A stretch of DNA of 64,000 bases from Olsenella sp. oral taxon 807 (GTDB lineage Bacteria > Actinomycetota > Coriobacteriia > Coriobacteriales > Atopobiaceae): contig NZ_CP012069.2 in the NCBI RefSeq assembly GCF_001189515.2, positions 1,736,001 through 1,800,000 of the forward strand. The letters are read 5' to 3'. The notes beneath the pieces are model-generated. The model searched no databases and had not been told where the DNA came from. It saw only the letters and a program-made list of their open reading frames with translations. Positions 34,509 to 43,790 of the stretch are shown one piece after another. The number at the start of each line of letters is the position of its first letter. Within the stretch, counting starts at the first letter, position 1. The position numbers were made by a program, and so were the translations under genes.

Positions 34509-34656
34509 GGCCGTCGCGCCACGTCAGCGTGCTGGACGCTGACGTTCGCGCCCCGTGCGCATCGACTGCCCCGGGAGGACGTCATCGCCCGCTCACCGCA
34601 GGGTGAGGATCCGACTCCTTGTTCGCCTCCCAATACAGCGCATGGGCTTTCCGATT

Positions 34657-36048
34657 TCATATCCCTCCCATCAGTCTCTCTGGGGGCAGCCACTCGCTCG
34701 ACCTCCTCTCACCTCTCTCAATGGCTATGGCGTTCCCGTCGCTGGAGCTCCCGCCACCCTCGTTCTCTGGATGTCTTGCGGACAATGACGCGGACGCCAT
34801 CACGTCCTTATCAGGCATGATTCCCAACGAATCAAAGAACATCTTGACATCCAAGACAAAGTATGTCCCGCTTTTGGTAAGGGTCGCGGACAGGGTCGAG
34901 CCAGTATGCTCAAAGTCGACGGGAGCGAAGCCCCCGCTCTCATCCAGGGTGGCGATGATGAGGTAGGTCGCATCACCCTCATACCTGCTTAGATCAAAGC
35001 TGAGCGTCAGGCCAGAGACGTGGCTATCGTCACCGACAACCTGCACTGCCTTCCCAATGATTGCACGGTTGTCCCTCACCGCTGCGTCGCCCGCTATTGA
35101 CAGGTGGATGCTGCTCGCCAGCTCGCCCGCCGCCTCTCCTTTGAGGCTCGGTCTGGCGACGTTCGACTCATCCCTCAATTGTTGGCTCATCGCGGACTCC
35201 GGGAGGGTCTGGGATGTCTTGACCTCATCGTCTCTGTGAGTCCCGTCGGAGCTGCCGGAGTTCGGGTCAAGCCCATGGTCGATCTCGAACTTGTCGGACA
35301 GGGAGTCACCATCGGTGTCCTTCTTCAGCGGGTCCGTCTTGTGCGTGACCACCTCCTCGTAGTCACTGAGCCCGTCGAAGTCTGTGTCCTTCGCGTGCGG
35401 GTCCGTCTTGTGTTTCGTCGCCTCGTCCAGGTCGGTCAACCCGTCCCCGTCGCTGTCACGCGTCGCGTCGTATTCGTTGGGCGTGAGCGGATCGGTCCCA
35501 AGGAGAAGCTCCTCGTAATCACTGAGCCCGTCGCCGTCGGTGTCGGGCTTCCGCGGATCGGTTCCGAGCGAGGCCTCGTCCGCGTCAATGATGCCGTCCC
35601 CATCGCTGTCCACGGGACGCCCGTCCACCTTGGGCTTCACGACAACACTGAATTCCCTTGTCACGGTCTGGGCTATGGGGTCATCTTTCCCCAGCACCCT
35701 CCCGATGATGATGAGGGCCCACTCCCAGAGCCTACCGCCGATGCCGGGCATCGCGATGGTCGCCCTGATCGTCGCGTGGCCCTCGCCCACGCCCCTCACG
35801 ACGCCTTCGTCGGTCACCGTCGCGACCCTCGGGTCACTGGACTCGAAAGTCGTCCTCCCGTCCGGGGACGGCAACGTCACCGTCTCCCCCACCCCGATCT
35901 CATAGGTGGCGGCGTCCCCGGGCCGTGCGGTGTCGACGCGCGCCGCCACTGCGGGCACATAGCCCTGGAGGGCCATCGCAACCGTCAGGATAACGACCAG
36001 AAGCGTCCTCGCGCCGAAGCGGACCTCCCTCGACATGCTGCTGCCCAT
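34657..36048 (-). CDS. Secreted thrombospondin type 3 repeat (Ca2+-binding) protein, likely C-terminally truncated
   Basis: 463 residues from ATG 36048 (GATGAGGA upstream). A signal peptide spans about 8-36 and ends near V-A-A. A bacterial Ig-like (Big_2) domain follows: YEIGVGETVTLP, SSDPRVATVTDEGVV. Then come five TSP3-type calcium-binding repeats between about 148 and 270, such as DSDGDGIIDADEASLGTDP and DTDGDGLSDYEE. A C-terminal beta domain ends SGTYFVLDV, the point where relatives often continue into a von Willebrand A domain. Here the protein instead ends about 60 residues later in a polar tail with no LPXTG or membrane anchor, so a truncation or frameshift is likely. Confidence 0.8.
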   Translation of the reverse strand: MGSSMSREVRFGARTLLVVILTVAMALQGYVPAVAARVDTARPGDAATYEIGVGETVTLPSPDGRTTFESSDPRVATVTDEGVVRGVGEGHATIRATIAMPGIGGRLWEWALIIIGRVLGKDDPIAQTVTREFSVVVKPKVDGRPVDSDGDGIIDADEASLGTDPRKPDTDGDGLSDYEELLLGTDPLTPNEYDATRDSDGDGLTDLDEATKHKTDPHAKDTDFDGLSDYEEVVTHKTDPLKKDTDGDSLSDKFEIDHGLDPNSGSSDGTHRDDEVKTSQTLPESAMSQQLRDESNVARPSLKGEAAGELASSIHLSIAGDAAVRDNRAIIGKAVQVVGDDSHVSGLTLSFDLSRYEGDATYLIIATLDESGGFAPVDFEHTGSTLSATLTKSGTYFVLDVKMFFDSLGIMPDKDVMASASLSARHPENEGGGSSSDGNAIAIERGERRSSEWLPPERLMGGI

Positions 36049-36402
36049 AGCCAATCCTCATCTCTAAGGGAATGCTTTGGTTAACTATAACACGGAGATC
36101 CTGTGGAGATAAGTGAGGTCTGCCTCAAACGACCTTAGGTTTGGGACGTCTCCCGCAGCCCCCCCCGCGCCGCCAGGCGCCCCTCGGGGACCTCCCGAGA
36201 CGGCTGCGCCTGGAGTTACGACGGACCGGTGGCCTGCCCCGCTCTCCCTGCGACCACGCGGCTGGATGACGCGCTCGAGCTTGCGCGGCGCTTGGGGACA
36301 CGGTGGCCCCTCGCACATCACGGCCCTCGCGGGGCGTGGTACGATAAGGATGACAGTCCTCTGCTGTGACGGCTGGGAATCGTCGTTGGGAGGGAGCTCC
36401 AC
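36049..36402. other. Intergenic between divergent genes
   Basis: A GC-rich stretch with an AT-rich patch next to the TSP3 gene (36070-36120), likely its promoter. No repeat, RNA or ORF was recognised. Confidence 0.4.
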
Positions 36403-36780
36403 ATGTCTGGGCGAGAGAGGCAGCCCGAGCGCAGCCCACAGGCGGGTGCGGCCGCCGGTGCATGGCGAAGGTACCTGCAGCCGCTCATCGGGGGGGCGCT
36501 CGTGTCCCTCGTGGTGCTGGTCGTGAACGTTGCCGTGCACGCCCTCGTCGCACGGACGCTCGATATCCATCACGAGGTGTCACTCGGGCCCGTCCACGCC
36601 TCCGTGGCGTCCGCCGTAGCCTCCGTGAGCGCGCTCGTCGCGGGCATGGGCGCCACACTCGCGGAGGATAGGGTCCTCGACGAGCGTGCCAGCGCACTCA
36701 CGTGGCTGGTGGGCTGCGTCCTAGCGGGTGTCCTCTACGTGATTCTGGGCGCCCTCCTCTTGGACATACTCGGCTCTTGA
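36403..36780 (+). CDS. Small membrane protein of unknown function
   Basis: 125 residues from ATG 36403 (GGGAGGGAG upstream). After a polar, Arg-rich N-terminus of about 22 residues there are three or four hydrophobic helices (GGALVSLVVLVVNVAVHAL; an Ala/Val-rich segment; WLVGCVLAGVLYVILGALLL). I do not recognise the family. It stands alone. Confidence 0.7.
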   Translation: MSGRERQPERSPQAGAAAGAWRRYLQPLIGGALVSLVVLVVNVAVHALVARTLDIHHEVSLGPVHASVASAVASVSALVAGMGATLAEDRVLDERASALTWLVGCVLAGVLYVILGALLLDILGS

Positions 36781-37332
36781 TGGTTTCTGGTGGGTGGCGC
36801 GGGCTAAGATGACCGGCTCCGAGAGCCTCGAGCGGCCTCTTGGGCTACCATACTCTTGGGTCACCTACGGAGGGCTGGATCGGGCGGGGTCAGCATCGAC
36901 ATCAGTCGCGGCGCTCAACGCCCAAGTCAGCGAGGTCAAGCACCAGGGTCCCAATCCATTTTCCGCAGCCGATGTGCTTAGATAGGGCCGCTTATCTGCG
37001 CAGACGATCGATATAGCTTGATTGCTTTTGTAGAGCGTCGAACCAGAGGGTCGGCATTAACGCCGATCAGTTTGGTCATGGACATCTACGAGGGACTTCA
37101 CAGCCGCAGCGGCTGTGGCGCCAGAGTCTTTCCGATCCCCCGCGCAGGAACAAGCCCTTACGTCTCTGTGACATCCATCGTCTGGGGTGAGCTTAAGCCA
37201 TGGCGCTCCCTCATCGAGGCTCCCCCTCGCCCACTGCCTGCGTCGCAACCCCCCCATCAGTCTGGGCACCAGCTTGTAAACCTGCTTCACACCCGCACAG
37301 AGCTCTGCGACCAAACTCCCCCAAAGCCCAGT
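36781..37332. other. Intergenic, probably decayed DNA
   Basis: Open in several frames for 50 to 190 codons, but none has recognisable domains or ribosome sites and they overlap one another. I see no repeat or RNA. It lies downstream of AAA_14/DUF4143 copy 4. Confidence 0.4.
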
Positions 37333-38736
37333 CTATTCCGAGAAGCCCGAGAAGTCGATCGGATCGAGCCTGACGCCCTTGAGCGCGTCAGAGTCCGTCA
37401 CTGGCGTCGATGCCTCGGCAGCAACCAGACCAACCATATAGAGCGGCAGGTAGTGCACTGTCTTTCCCGCCCGTCTGCCCTGCGAGACGTTAGCCTCCGA
37501 GAGCACGACCGCCTCCTCGATCCCGTATTCATCCGTTCCCAGCAGGCTGTTGAGGGCGGTGTGAAGCTTGTAGTCCTTCCCTGACTTGACTTCGATGGGC
37601 AGGACCGCGCCCTTGTGCGTCTCGATCAGAAAGTCCACCTCCCCCTTACGGCTATGGTGGTAATAGCGCAACGGGGACCGCAGCGCGGCCAGCTCCTGCG
37701 CCACGACGTTCTCGTACACCGAACCAGAGTTGACCGACCTCTCACCCGATATCGCCGCCATGGCAACCTCTGCGGGGTAGCTGGCAAGGAGCATTCCGAC
37801 ATCGCTAAGGTACAACTTGAACCGCCCCTGTTCCTCTGTGCGGGCAAGCATAGGTTTGGGCTCTGTCACATTGACCGTCCTCAGCACAGAGCGCGCGGCG
37901 ACGAGCCAAGCGAAGTCGTTGGCATATCGCTCGAAACGGGCACCGTCTTTCAGCGTCTTCAGTTGAAAGCGCTTGTTCTCCTTGTCAAGCTGTGTTGGTA
38001 TGGCGTCATAGATCGCCTTGACCTGAAGGGAGCGATTGCCCGCGTATTGTGCGATGTCCTCACGATACAGGCTCAGGAGATCCGCCTGCACCTGCCGCAC
38101 CGCACCAAGGTCATTGCGCGTATTCAGGCTCTTCTGCACCACCTCCGGCATACCGCCGATGACAAGATACTGCCTAAAGAGGTCGATGAGAAGACCATGC
38201 AGGGAGTCATCGAGCGGGGTCTTCTCCTCATAGCCCTCTCTCACCTGGTCGAGAATCGATTGGGGAACCCCCCTCGCCCAGCAGAACTCCTCGAAGGTAA
38301 GAGGAGCCATGTCTATGGTATGCAGATAGCCTACAGGCCATGACCTTACCCCTCCCAGCTCGACTCCAAGCATCGACCCAGACATCGCAAGGTCAAACCT
38401 TCCATCGATTACCAGATACTTCGAGAAGGTGACGAGATTCTGCGCCCTCTGGACCTCATCGAAGAAGACGAGGGTCTCCCCGGGAACCAGCTCGTGTCCC
38501 GCGATGAGGGAAACCAGCTCGATGACCCTGGCGGCGCTTTGGGCGGATCCGAACCGCCTCCTGGCGTCCTCGTCAACGAGAAAGTCGATCTTCACGAGGT
38601 CCCGGTACTCCCTCCTCCCAAACTCCTCGAGGAGAAACGTCTTTCCGACCTGGCGCGGACCATCGACCATGAGGGCCTTCTGATGGTTGTTGGCCTTCCA
38701 GTTGAGCAGGGCATCATAGAGAGACCGCTTGAGCAC
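37333..38736 (-). CDS. AAA_14/DUF4143 ATPase, copy 4
   Basis: 467 residues. Walker A is GPRQVGKTF (26-34), Walker B is LVFFDEVQ, sensor AMSGSMLG. The C-terminal domain has EVDFLIETHKG followed by PIEVKSGK, an intact D...E-x-K arrangement. The family core YLVIGGMPEVVQ and YREDIAQYAG is clear. Upstream on the same strand lie three 23-bp palindromes (38858-38880, 38889-38911, 39010-39032) of a type also found in front of copy 5, implying a shared regulator. Confidence 0.9.
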   Translation of the reverse strand: MLKRSLYDALLNWKANNHQKALMVDGPRQVGKTFLLEEFGRREYRDLVKIDFLVDEDARRRFGSAQSAARVIELVSLIAGHELVPGETLVFFDEVQRAQNLVTFSKYLVIDGRFDLAMSGSMLGVELGGVRSWPVGYLHTIDMAPLTFEEFCWARGVPQSILDQVREGYEEKTPLDDSLHGLLIDLFRQYLVIGGMPEVVQKSLNTRNDLGAVRQVQADLLSLYREDIAQYAGNRSLQVKAIYDAIPTQLDKENKRFQLKTLKDGARFERYANDFAWLVAARSVLRTVNVTEPKPMLARTEEQGRFKLYLSDVGMLLASYPAEVAMAAISGERSVNSGSVYENVVAQELAALRSPLRYYHHSRKGEVDFLIETHKGAVLPIEVKSGKDYKLHTALNSLLGTDEYGIEEAVVLSEANVSQGRRAGKTVHYLPLYMVGLVAAEASTPVTDSDALKGVRLDPIDFSGFSE

Positions 38737-38857
38737 GAAAGCACCCCCTCAATTCGTATCTGTCTCTAAATCAGAATAAATATAGGGACAATATGGCACT
38801 AACGCAGATTGTATCAGACTCACGCCCCGATCGAATCAGGTCCGGTCGTGTCATCGC

Positions 38858-38911
38858 GATGTGAGTGATTCACTCACATCATGTTCCTGAAGTGAGTGAT
38901 TCACTCACTTC
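38858..38911. promoter_or_regulatory. Tandem 23-bp palindromes upstream of AAA_14/DUF4143 copy 4
   Basis: 38858-38880 has arms GATGTGAGTGA and TCACTCACATC around a single T, a perfect palindrome. 38889-38911 has arms GAAGTGAGTGA and TCACTCACTTC around a single T, also perfect. They are 8 bp apart, so their centres are 31 bp apart, about three helical turns. They lie 120-175 bp upstream of the gene start. Confidence 0.8.
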
Positions 38912-39009
38912 GATATTCTATTCAGTAAGTCTTTTACCTGCGCATACGCAAATTTGACTCTATGGATCACGCCGCCTGAGAGCCGAAAAACCACTCACTT
39001 CGCGAAGAC

Positions 39010-39032
39010 GATGTGAGTGGTTCACTCACATC
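39010..39032. promoter_or_regulatory. Third 23-bp palindrome (GTGAGTG family)
   Basis: Arms GATGTGAGTGG and TCACTCACATC around T, with one mismatched pair. A half-site CCACTCACTTCGCGAAG precedes it at 38991-39007. The same half-site plus degraded palindrome occurs at 47715-47757 near copy 5. Confidence 0.7.
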
Positions 39033-39097
39033 GCGCAGTCACACGCCATTGCAGTATCACGCCGTTGCGATCGCGCTACCACAGCCGTCCGCGAGCG

Positions 39098-39736
39098 TCA
39101 CCGATACTGCGCGATCGCCTCCGAGACCTCGGTGTCGCCGTCGGACATCTTGATGATCCTCCCGTAGCTGTTCTTGGCCTCGAGCACACCTGCGAGCACG
39201 GCGGCCACGTTTGCGATGGAGTTGGGAGAGGACCTTTCCGTGACGTGCAGATTCACCCTGCCGCTACCCGGCCCTTCGACCAAGCCGCCTGGCTGCACGA
39301 TAGTGTACACGAGGTGAGTGTTGTTCATGAGCCACTGGTCGGCAAAGAACTTCGCGATGTTGTAGTCGGTGATCTTGGCCAGCGCCGGGTCACCCCACTT
39401 CTCGGGCTCGTCGGCAAAGACGGAGCTCAGCATCACGAAGCGTCTCACACCTGTCGCCTCGCATGCCTGCATGAGTTTCACGGCACCGAACGCATCGGTC
39501 TGCAGGAGGTCCTTGCCACGCGAGCCCGCCACAAAGTACACGGCGTCGGCATCCGCGACCAGGGCCTTAAGCTCCTTTGCGTCGGCATGCAGGTCAAGCG
39601 CAGTGGACTGTACCTCCCGGTCGGCCACATTCTCTGGCTTCCTGGCTCCGGCGACCACTTGGTGACCGACAGCCTTCAAGTTTGCAATAAGCTCTGTCGC
39701 CACACGACCGGTGGCACTCGCTACGAACACTCTCAT
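39098..39736 (-). CDS. NAD(P)-binding oxidoreductase (atypical SDR, NmrA/YwnB-like)
   Basis: 212 residues with an N-terminal dinucleotide-binding strand MRVFVASATGRVATELI, where the glycine-rich loop is A-x-A-T-G-R-V-A, less glycine-rich than usual. VVAGARKPENV, DADAVYFVAGS and RRFVMLSSVFADEP complete the Rossmann core. It lacks the long C-terminal substrate domain of large SDRs and matches short NAD(P)-binding domain proteins such as YwnB/BVR-B-like reductases. The ligand is unknown. It stands alone, divergent from the malolactic operon. Confidence 0.85.
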   Translation of the reverse strand: MRVFVASATGRVATELIANLKAVGHQVVAGARKPENVADREVQSTALDLHADAKELKALVADADAVYFVAGSRGKDLLQTDAFGAVKLMQACEATGVRRFVMLSSVFADEPEKWGDPALAKITDYNIAKFFADQWLMNNTHLVYTIVQPGGLVEGPGSGRVNLHVTERSSPNSIANVAAVLAGVLEAKNSYGRIIKMSDGDTEVSEAIAQYR

Positions 39737-39977
39737 GGCTATTCTCCTCGTCGTCCCTATGGACCCGTGCGCCAGTCCTCACACCCTAACAACAGTCCCT
39801 CAAAGGCCCCGGCACGTGGGCCCGTCCTGCGACAGGTAGAGCCATGGGACCTATCGAGGTCGATGGTACCCCCACCCCCACGGATGTCCATCCCTTGGCC
39901 TGCACGCATTTATGGGGCCATAAGCTCTTTCCATGGCCTACAGTGAGGGGAAGCCACACTGACGAAGGGATCACACC

Positions 39978-41615
39978 ATGAAGACCTCGTTCGACTTGCT
40001 CAACGACCCGTTCCTTAACAAGGGGACAGCCTTCGACGCCAAGGAGCGCAGGCGCCTCGGTCTGGTGGGGCTGCTTCCTCCCCAGGTGCAGACGCTCGAG
40101 GAGCAGGCGTGCCAGGCCTACGACAACTACCAGTCCAAGGACAGCGACATCGCCAAGCGCCGCTTCCTCATGAGGATCTTCTCGCAGAATAGGACGCTCT
40201 TCTACAAGCTCTTCTCCGAGCACGTCGAGGAGTTCATGCCCATCGTCTATGACCCCACCATCGCCCAGGACATCGAGGAGTACAGCGAGCGCTACGTGGA
40301 CTCCCAGTACGCCTGCTACCTCTCTGTGGACGAGCCCGACTGCGTGGAGTGGGCGCTTGCCAACGCCTCGGGGGGCCGCGACATCGACCTTATCGTGGTC
40401 TCCGACGCGGAGGCCATCCTCGGCATCGGGGACTGGGGCACCAACGGCGTGGAGATAGCGGTCGGCAAGCTTATGGTCTACACGGCGGCGGCCGGCCTCG
40501 ACCCCGCGCGCGTGCTGCCCGTTGTCATCGACGCCGGCACGAATCGCCAGTCGCTGCTCGATGACCCGCTCTACCTGGGCAACCGGCACAAGCGCGTGGA
40601 CGATGAGACCTACTACGCCTACGTGGACGACTTCGTGCGAACGGCCGAGAGGCTCTTTCCCCACCTATACCTGCACTTCGAGGACTTTGGGCGAGGGCAT
40701 GCCGCCACGCTCCTGAACAAGTACGCAAAGACCTACCCCGTCTTCAACGACGACATCGAGGGCACGGGCATCGTCACGCTCGCGAGCATCCTCGGTGGCC
40801 TCAACATCACGGGAGAGAGCCTGCTCGACCAGACCTACCTGTGCTTTGGCGCCGGAACCGCCGGCTGCGGCATCGCCGAGCGCGTACTCCAGGAGTTCGT
40901 CGACCAAGGCATGGGCCGCGAGGAGGCGCGAAGGCGCTTCTACCTCGTCGACAGGCAGGGACTCCTCTTCGACGACATGGACGATCTCACCCCCGAGCAG
41001 CGTCCCTTCGCACGCAGGCGGTCGGAGTTTGCCGACGCGTCCAAGCTCACTTGCCTGGAGGCCGTCGTGGCCACGGTACGTCCCACCATCATGGTGGGCA
41101 CCTCGACGGTCCATGGGGCCTTCACGGAGGGGGTCATACGCCAGATGGCGGTCCACGCGAGGCGACCGATGATCTTTCCCCTCTCCAACCCCACCAAGCT
41201 TGCCGAGGCGAGCGCGACGGACCTTATCGCGTGGACGGATGGGCGGGCGCTCGTGGCGACGGGCGTGCCCTCCGCGCCTGTCGAGCATGCGGGGGTGAGC
41301 CACGAGATCGGCCAGGCCAACAACGCGCTCATCTATCCCGGGCTCGGCTTGGGTGCGATCGCGGCCCACGCCAGCCTCGTCAGCGACCAGATGATCTCGC
41401 GGGCGGCTCACTCGCTCGGCGGCATCGTGGACGTCACGAGGCCTGGGGCGGCTGTGCTCCCACCCGTGTCGAGGCTCACCGAGTTCACCGAGAGAATCGC
41501 CGTCGCCGTCGCCCGCCAGGCCATTGACCAGGAACTCAACCAAGTTCCCATCGAGGATGTGGAGGCAGCCGTCAGGGCGACCAAGTGGGTGCCCGAATAC
41601 GCGGACGCCCTATAG
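39978..41615 (+). CDS. mleA: Malolactic enzyme (NAD-dependent malate decarboxylase to lactate)
   Basis: 545 residues. The opening LLNDPFLNKGTAF and internal VVSDAEAILGIGDWG, FEDFGRG, FNDDIEGTGIV, FGAGTAGCGIAERV, FDDMDDLTPEQ and PLSNPTKLAEA match malolactic enzymes (MleS/MleA, about 540 residues) better than malic enzymes. The malate and metal residues (E-D-F, N-D-D) and the NAD loop are intact. The enzyme converts L-malate to L-lactate and CO2, and with malate/lactate exchange it builds proton motive force and raises pH. GAAGGGA lies about 10 bp upstream. The AEC transporter gene follows in the same direction. Confidence 0.85.
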   Translation: MKTSFDLLNDPFLNKGTAFDAKERRRLGLVGLLPPQVQTLEEQACQAYDNYQSKDSDIAKRRFLMRIFSQNRTLFYKLFSEHVEEFMPIVYDPTIAQDIEEYSERYVDSQYACYLSVDEPDCVEWALANASGGRDIDLIVVSDAEAILGIGDWGTNGVEIAVGKLMVYTAAAGLDPARVLPVVIDAGTNRQSLLDDPLYLGNRHKRVDDETYYAYVDDFVRTAERLFPHLYLHFEDFGRGHAATLLNKYAKTYPVFNDDIEGTGIVTLASILGGLNITGESLLDQTYLCFGAGTAGCGIAERVLQEFVDQGMGREEARRRFYLVDRQGLLFDDMDDLTPEQRPFARRRSEFADASKLTCLEAVVATVRPTIMVGTSTVHGAFTEGVIRQMAVHARRPMIFPLSNPTKLAEASATDLIAWTDGRALVATGVPSAPVEHAGVSHEIGQANNALIYPGLGLGAIAAHASLVSDQMISRAAHSLGGIVDVTRPGAAVLPPVSRLTEFTERIAVAVARQAIDQELNQVPIEDVEAAVRATKWVPEYADAL

Positions 41616-41740
41616 CATGGGAGGCTCAGAGACGGGCTGAGGCCACCCGACGCCAACGGCGGGTCGGGTGAGTCCCTCCTCGTCCGACACGGAGCCAAAA
41701 ACACAAGGAACACCGACGACAGCGCTTCAAAGGAGCGGTG

Positions 41741-42712
41741 ATGGTTATCTTTAGCGCACTTGAGAGCATGCTCCCCATAATCCTCCTCATCATCCTTGGC
41801 TACGTGCTGAGAAAGGCGGGGTGGCTTGGGGACACGTTCGCCCCCTCCGCGTCGAGGCTCATCATGAACGTGGCGCTCCCGGCCTCCATCTTCACGTCGG
41901 TCCTCAAGAACCTGACGCTCAAGACGCTGCTCTCGCTCGACAGCGGCCTCGTGGTGTGCTTCGCAAGCGTCGCCATCTGCTACCTCGTTGCGCTGGCGAC
42001 GGTCGTCCTCCTCAAGGTTCGCCCTGGCAGGAGGGGCGTCATGGTGAACACCTTCGCCAATGCGAACACCATCTTCATAGGTATGCCGCTCAACGTGGCC
42101 CTCTTCGGTGAGGGCGCCGTCGGGTTCTTTCTTGTGTACTACATCACCAACACGGTCTCGACCTGGGCAGTCGGTACCTTCCTCATCGACGCGGATCCTA
42201 TGGTCAAGGCTGAGGGATCCGAGCCGTCCGCCCAAAGGAGGCGAGGCATCGACATCAAGAGGCTGCTCCCACCGCCCCTTATAGGGTTTCTCGTGGCCCT
42301 CGTCTTTTTGCTACTGCAGCTACCCGTTCCCTCCTTCGTCGAATCGACGCTCACCTACACGGGCAACCTGGTGACGCCGCTCTCCCTCATCTACATCGGC
42401 ATCGTGCTAAAGGAGAGTGGCTTGACGAGCGTGAGGATGGATCGCGACACGGTGGTGGCCCTTGTGGGTAAGTTCGTCATCGCCCCCCTGTCCATGGTCG
42501 GTGTCCTTGCCGCCTATGCCGCCCTGTTCGGAGCGCTGCCTGCCACGGAGGCGCACACCTTCATCATCCAGGCCGCAGTGCCCGCGCTCACCGTGCTCCC
42601 GATCCTTGCCAACGAGGGGAAGGGCGACGTACGCTTCGCAACGAACGTCGTCGTCACGAGCACCCTCCTGTGCGCCGTGGTGGTCCCTATCGTCTACGCG
42701 CTGCTTGGGTGA
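41741..42712 (+). CDS. mleP: AEC family transporter, probable malate permease
   Basis: 323 residues from ATG 41741 (AAAGGAG 6 bp upstream). Ten hydrophobic helices in the AEC (auxin efflux carrier) pattern: ILGYVLRKAGWLGD at the N-terminus, VNTFANANTIFIGMPL in the central loop and FIIQAAVPALTVLPILANEG before the last helices. Some malolactic permeases (MleP of Oenococcus and relatives) belong to this family. Its place 126 bp after the malolactic enzyme gene makes malate uptake or malate/lactate exchange the likely role. Confidence 0.85.
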   Translation: MVIFSALESMLPIILLIILGYVLRKAGWLGDTFAPSASRLIMNVALPASIFTSVLKNLTLKTLLSLDSGLVVCFASVAICYLVALATVVLLKVRPGRRGVMVNTFANANTIFIGMPLNVALFGEGAVGFFLVYYITNTVSTWAVGTFLIDADPMVKAEGSEPSAQRRRGIDIKRLLPPPLIGFLVALVFLLLQLPVPSFVESTLTYTGNLVTPLSLIYIGIVLKESGLTSVRMDRDTVVALVGKFVIAPLSMVGVLAAYAALFGALPATEAHTFIIQAAVPALTVLPILANEGKGDVRFATNVVVTSTLLCAVVVPIVYALLG

Positions 42713-42928
42713 GGGTAGGACACCCTGTCTCCTTCGCGGCCACCCGAAGAGGGGTCCGCCTGGCGGAAGGGGACGTGCCCGGTGACAGCCGAGCGATGTG
42801 GGTGCGTTCCCGCAAAGACGTGAGCTGACCGACCCACGAGGAGGCCCAGCCCCTGGCACCATGCGCGGGAGACGCAGGTCAGCGCGATCGACGGGCATCA
42901 GGCGTAGGTTTACGAGAGGCGGCTCGGC

Positions 42929-43341
42929 CAAAGTGCGCCTTTCCCGTGAGACATCCAGCGCAGAGTGCGTCTTTCCGTGAGGCCAAACTCCAGGCCGGGT
43001 TTGCGGACCCTGGTGCGGTCCGCCCCGCAGCCTAGCGGGGGGTTCCTCGAGCGCATTTGCCCAGTTGGACCATTTTTCACGGTACCCCGCAGTCTGGCGG
43101 GGGGTTGGCCCCACAACCTCCTGTGGGCGGTAACGTGACGCAAGGGCGCAGTGTGCGCGATCTGGGGGTCGCAGGGTGCGCCTTTCCGTGAGGCGTGGGG
43201 GACAGACTGCGCTTTTCGGTGACGCTCAACAGACAGAGTGCGCCTTTCGGTGAAATGCACCTTTCCTGACCTGCGCAAACGTCGCGCCATCTCACGGAAA
43301 GGCGCATTTCGTGGCTGCGTCTCATGGAAAGGCGCACTCTG
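42929..43341. repeat. Repeat cluster C: opposed 20-bp units at 30-31-bp pitch around a hairpin block
   Basis: Reverse units begin at about 42930, 42961, 43172, 43203 and 43234 (31-bp steps within each group). Forward units are at 43136-43155, 43292-43311 and 43322-43341. From about 42981 to 43135 lies the same block as in cluster A, with TTTGCGGACCCT, two CCCCGC...GCGGGG hairpins and ATTTGCCCAGTTG. Between the inner arms, TGACCTGCGCAAACGT matches the centre of cluster B. The rest of 42713-43432 shows no gene. Confidence 0.85.
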
Positions 43342-43432
43342 CATGTGTCCGGGTTGCGGAGAAGCTCTTGAAAGTTTAGCCTCATCGCACGCCCCTTCGG
43401 ATGCTCTGTCTGCAGTGGGTGGGACGGAGCCG

Positions 43433-43771
43433 TCACTCCCCCGGCGTGGGCTGGTCGCCCCTGCGAGCCCCTAAGATCGGGCGATAGGGCGGGACGGTCA
43501 CGCCCCAGGTGCGTGCCAGCTGCGCCTGCGGGTCCCAGCCCTCGGGGGGCCTCCTACAGCCCGTCAACTTCCACACGCAGCCACCGGCGACCCAGCGCTC
43601 GCGCCACTCGGATATGAGCCTCTCCCTGCCCTCGTAGGGGAAATCGTCGAGGCCGAACTGGAAGGCGCAGCACGGGCAGAGCTCGTCCGAGCCGATGCCC
43701 CTCTCGTTGAAGGGAGGGGCGAACAGTCCGTCATAGCCGCAGACCGGGCATATGTTCTCTCCCATGTTCAT
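43433..43771 (-). CDS. Cysteine-rich CPCC-domain protein (possible immunity protein)
   Basis: 112 residues. A zinc-ribbon-like pair of knuckles, NICPVCGYDGL and ELCPCCAFQFGLDDF, matches the Cys_rich_CPCC domain, followed by RERLISEWRERWVAGG. GAGAGGAGAC precedes the start. It lies just after a gene encoding a toxin-like C-terminal domain on the same strand, separated by 19 bp, so it may be the cognate immunity protein. That role is inference from order only. Confidence 0.65.
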   Translation of the reverse strand: MNMGENICPVCGYDGLFAPPFNERGIGSDELCPCCAFQFGLDDFPYEGRERLISEWRERWVAGGCVWKLTGCRRPPEGWDPQAQLARTWGVTVPPYRPILGARRGDQPTPGE

Positions 43772-43790
43772 GTCTCCTCTCGTGCGTGCG

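Noticed and set aside
40665-41543. Long open frame antisense to the malolactic enzyme
   Set aside because: It is a composition-driven shadow with low-complexity Arg/Asp/Val-rich translation and no motifs.
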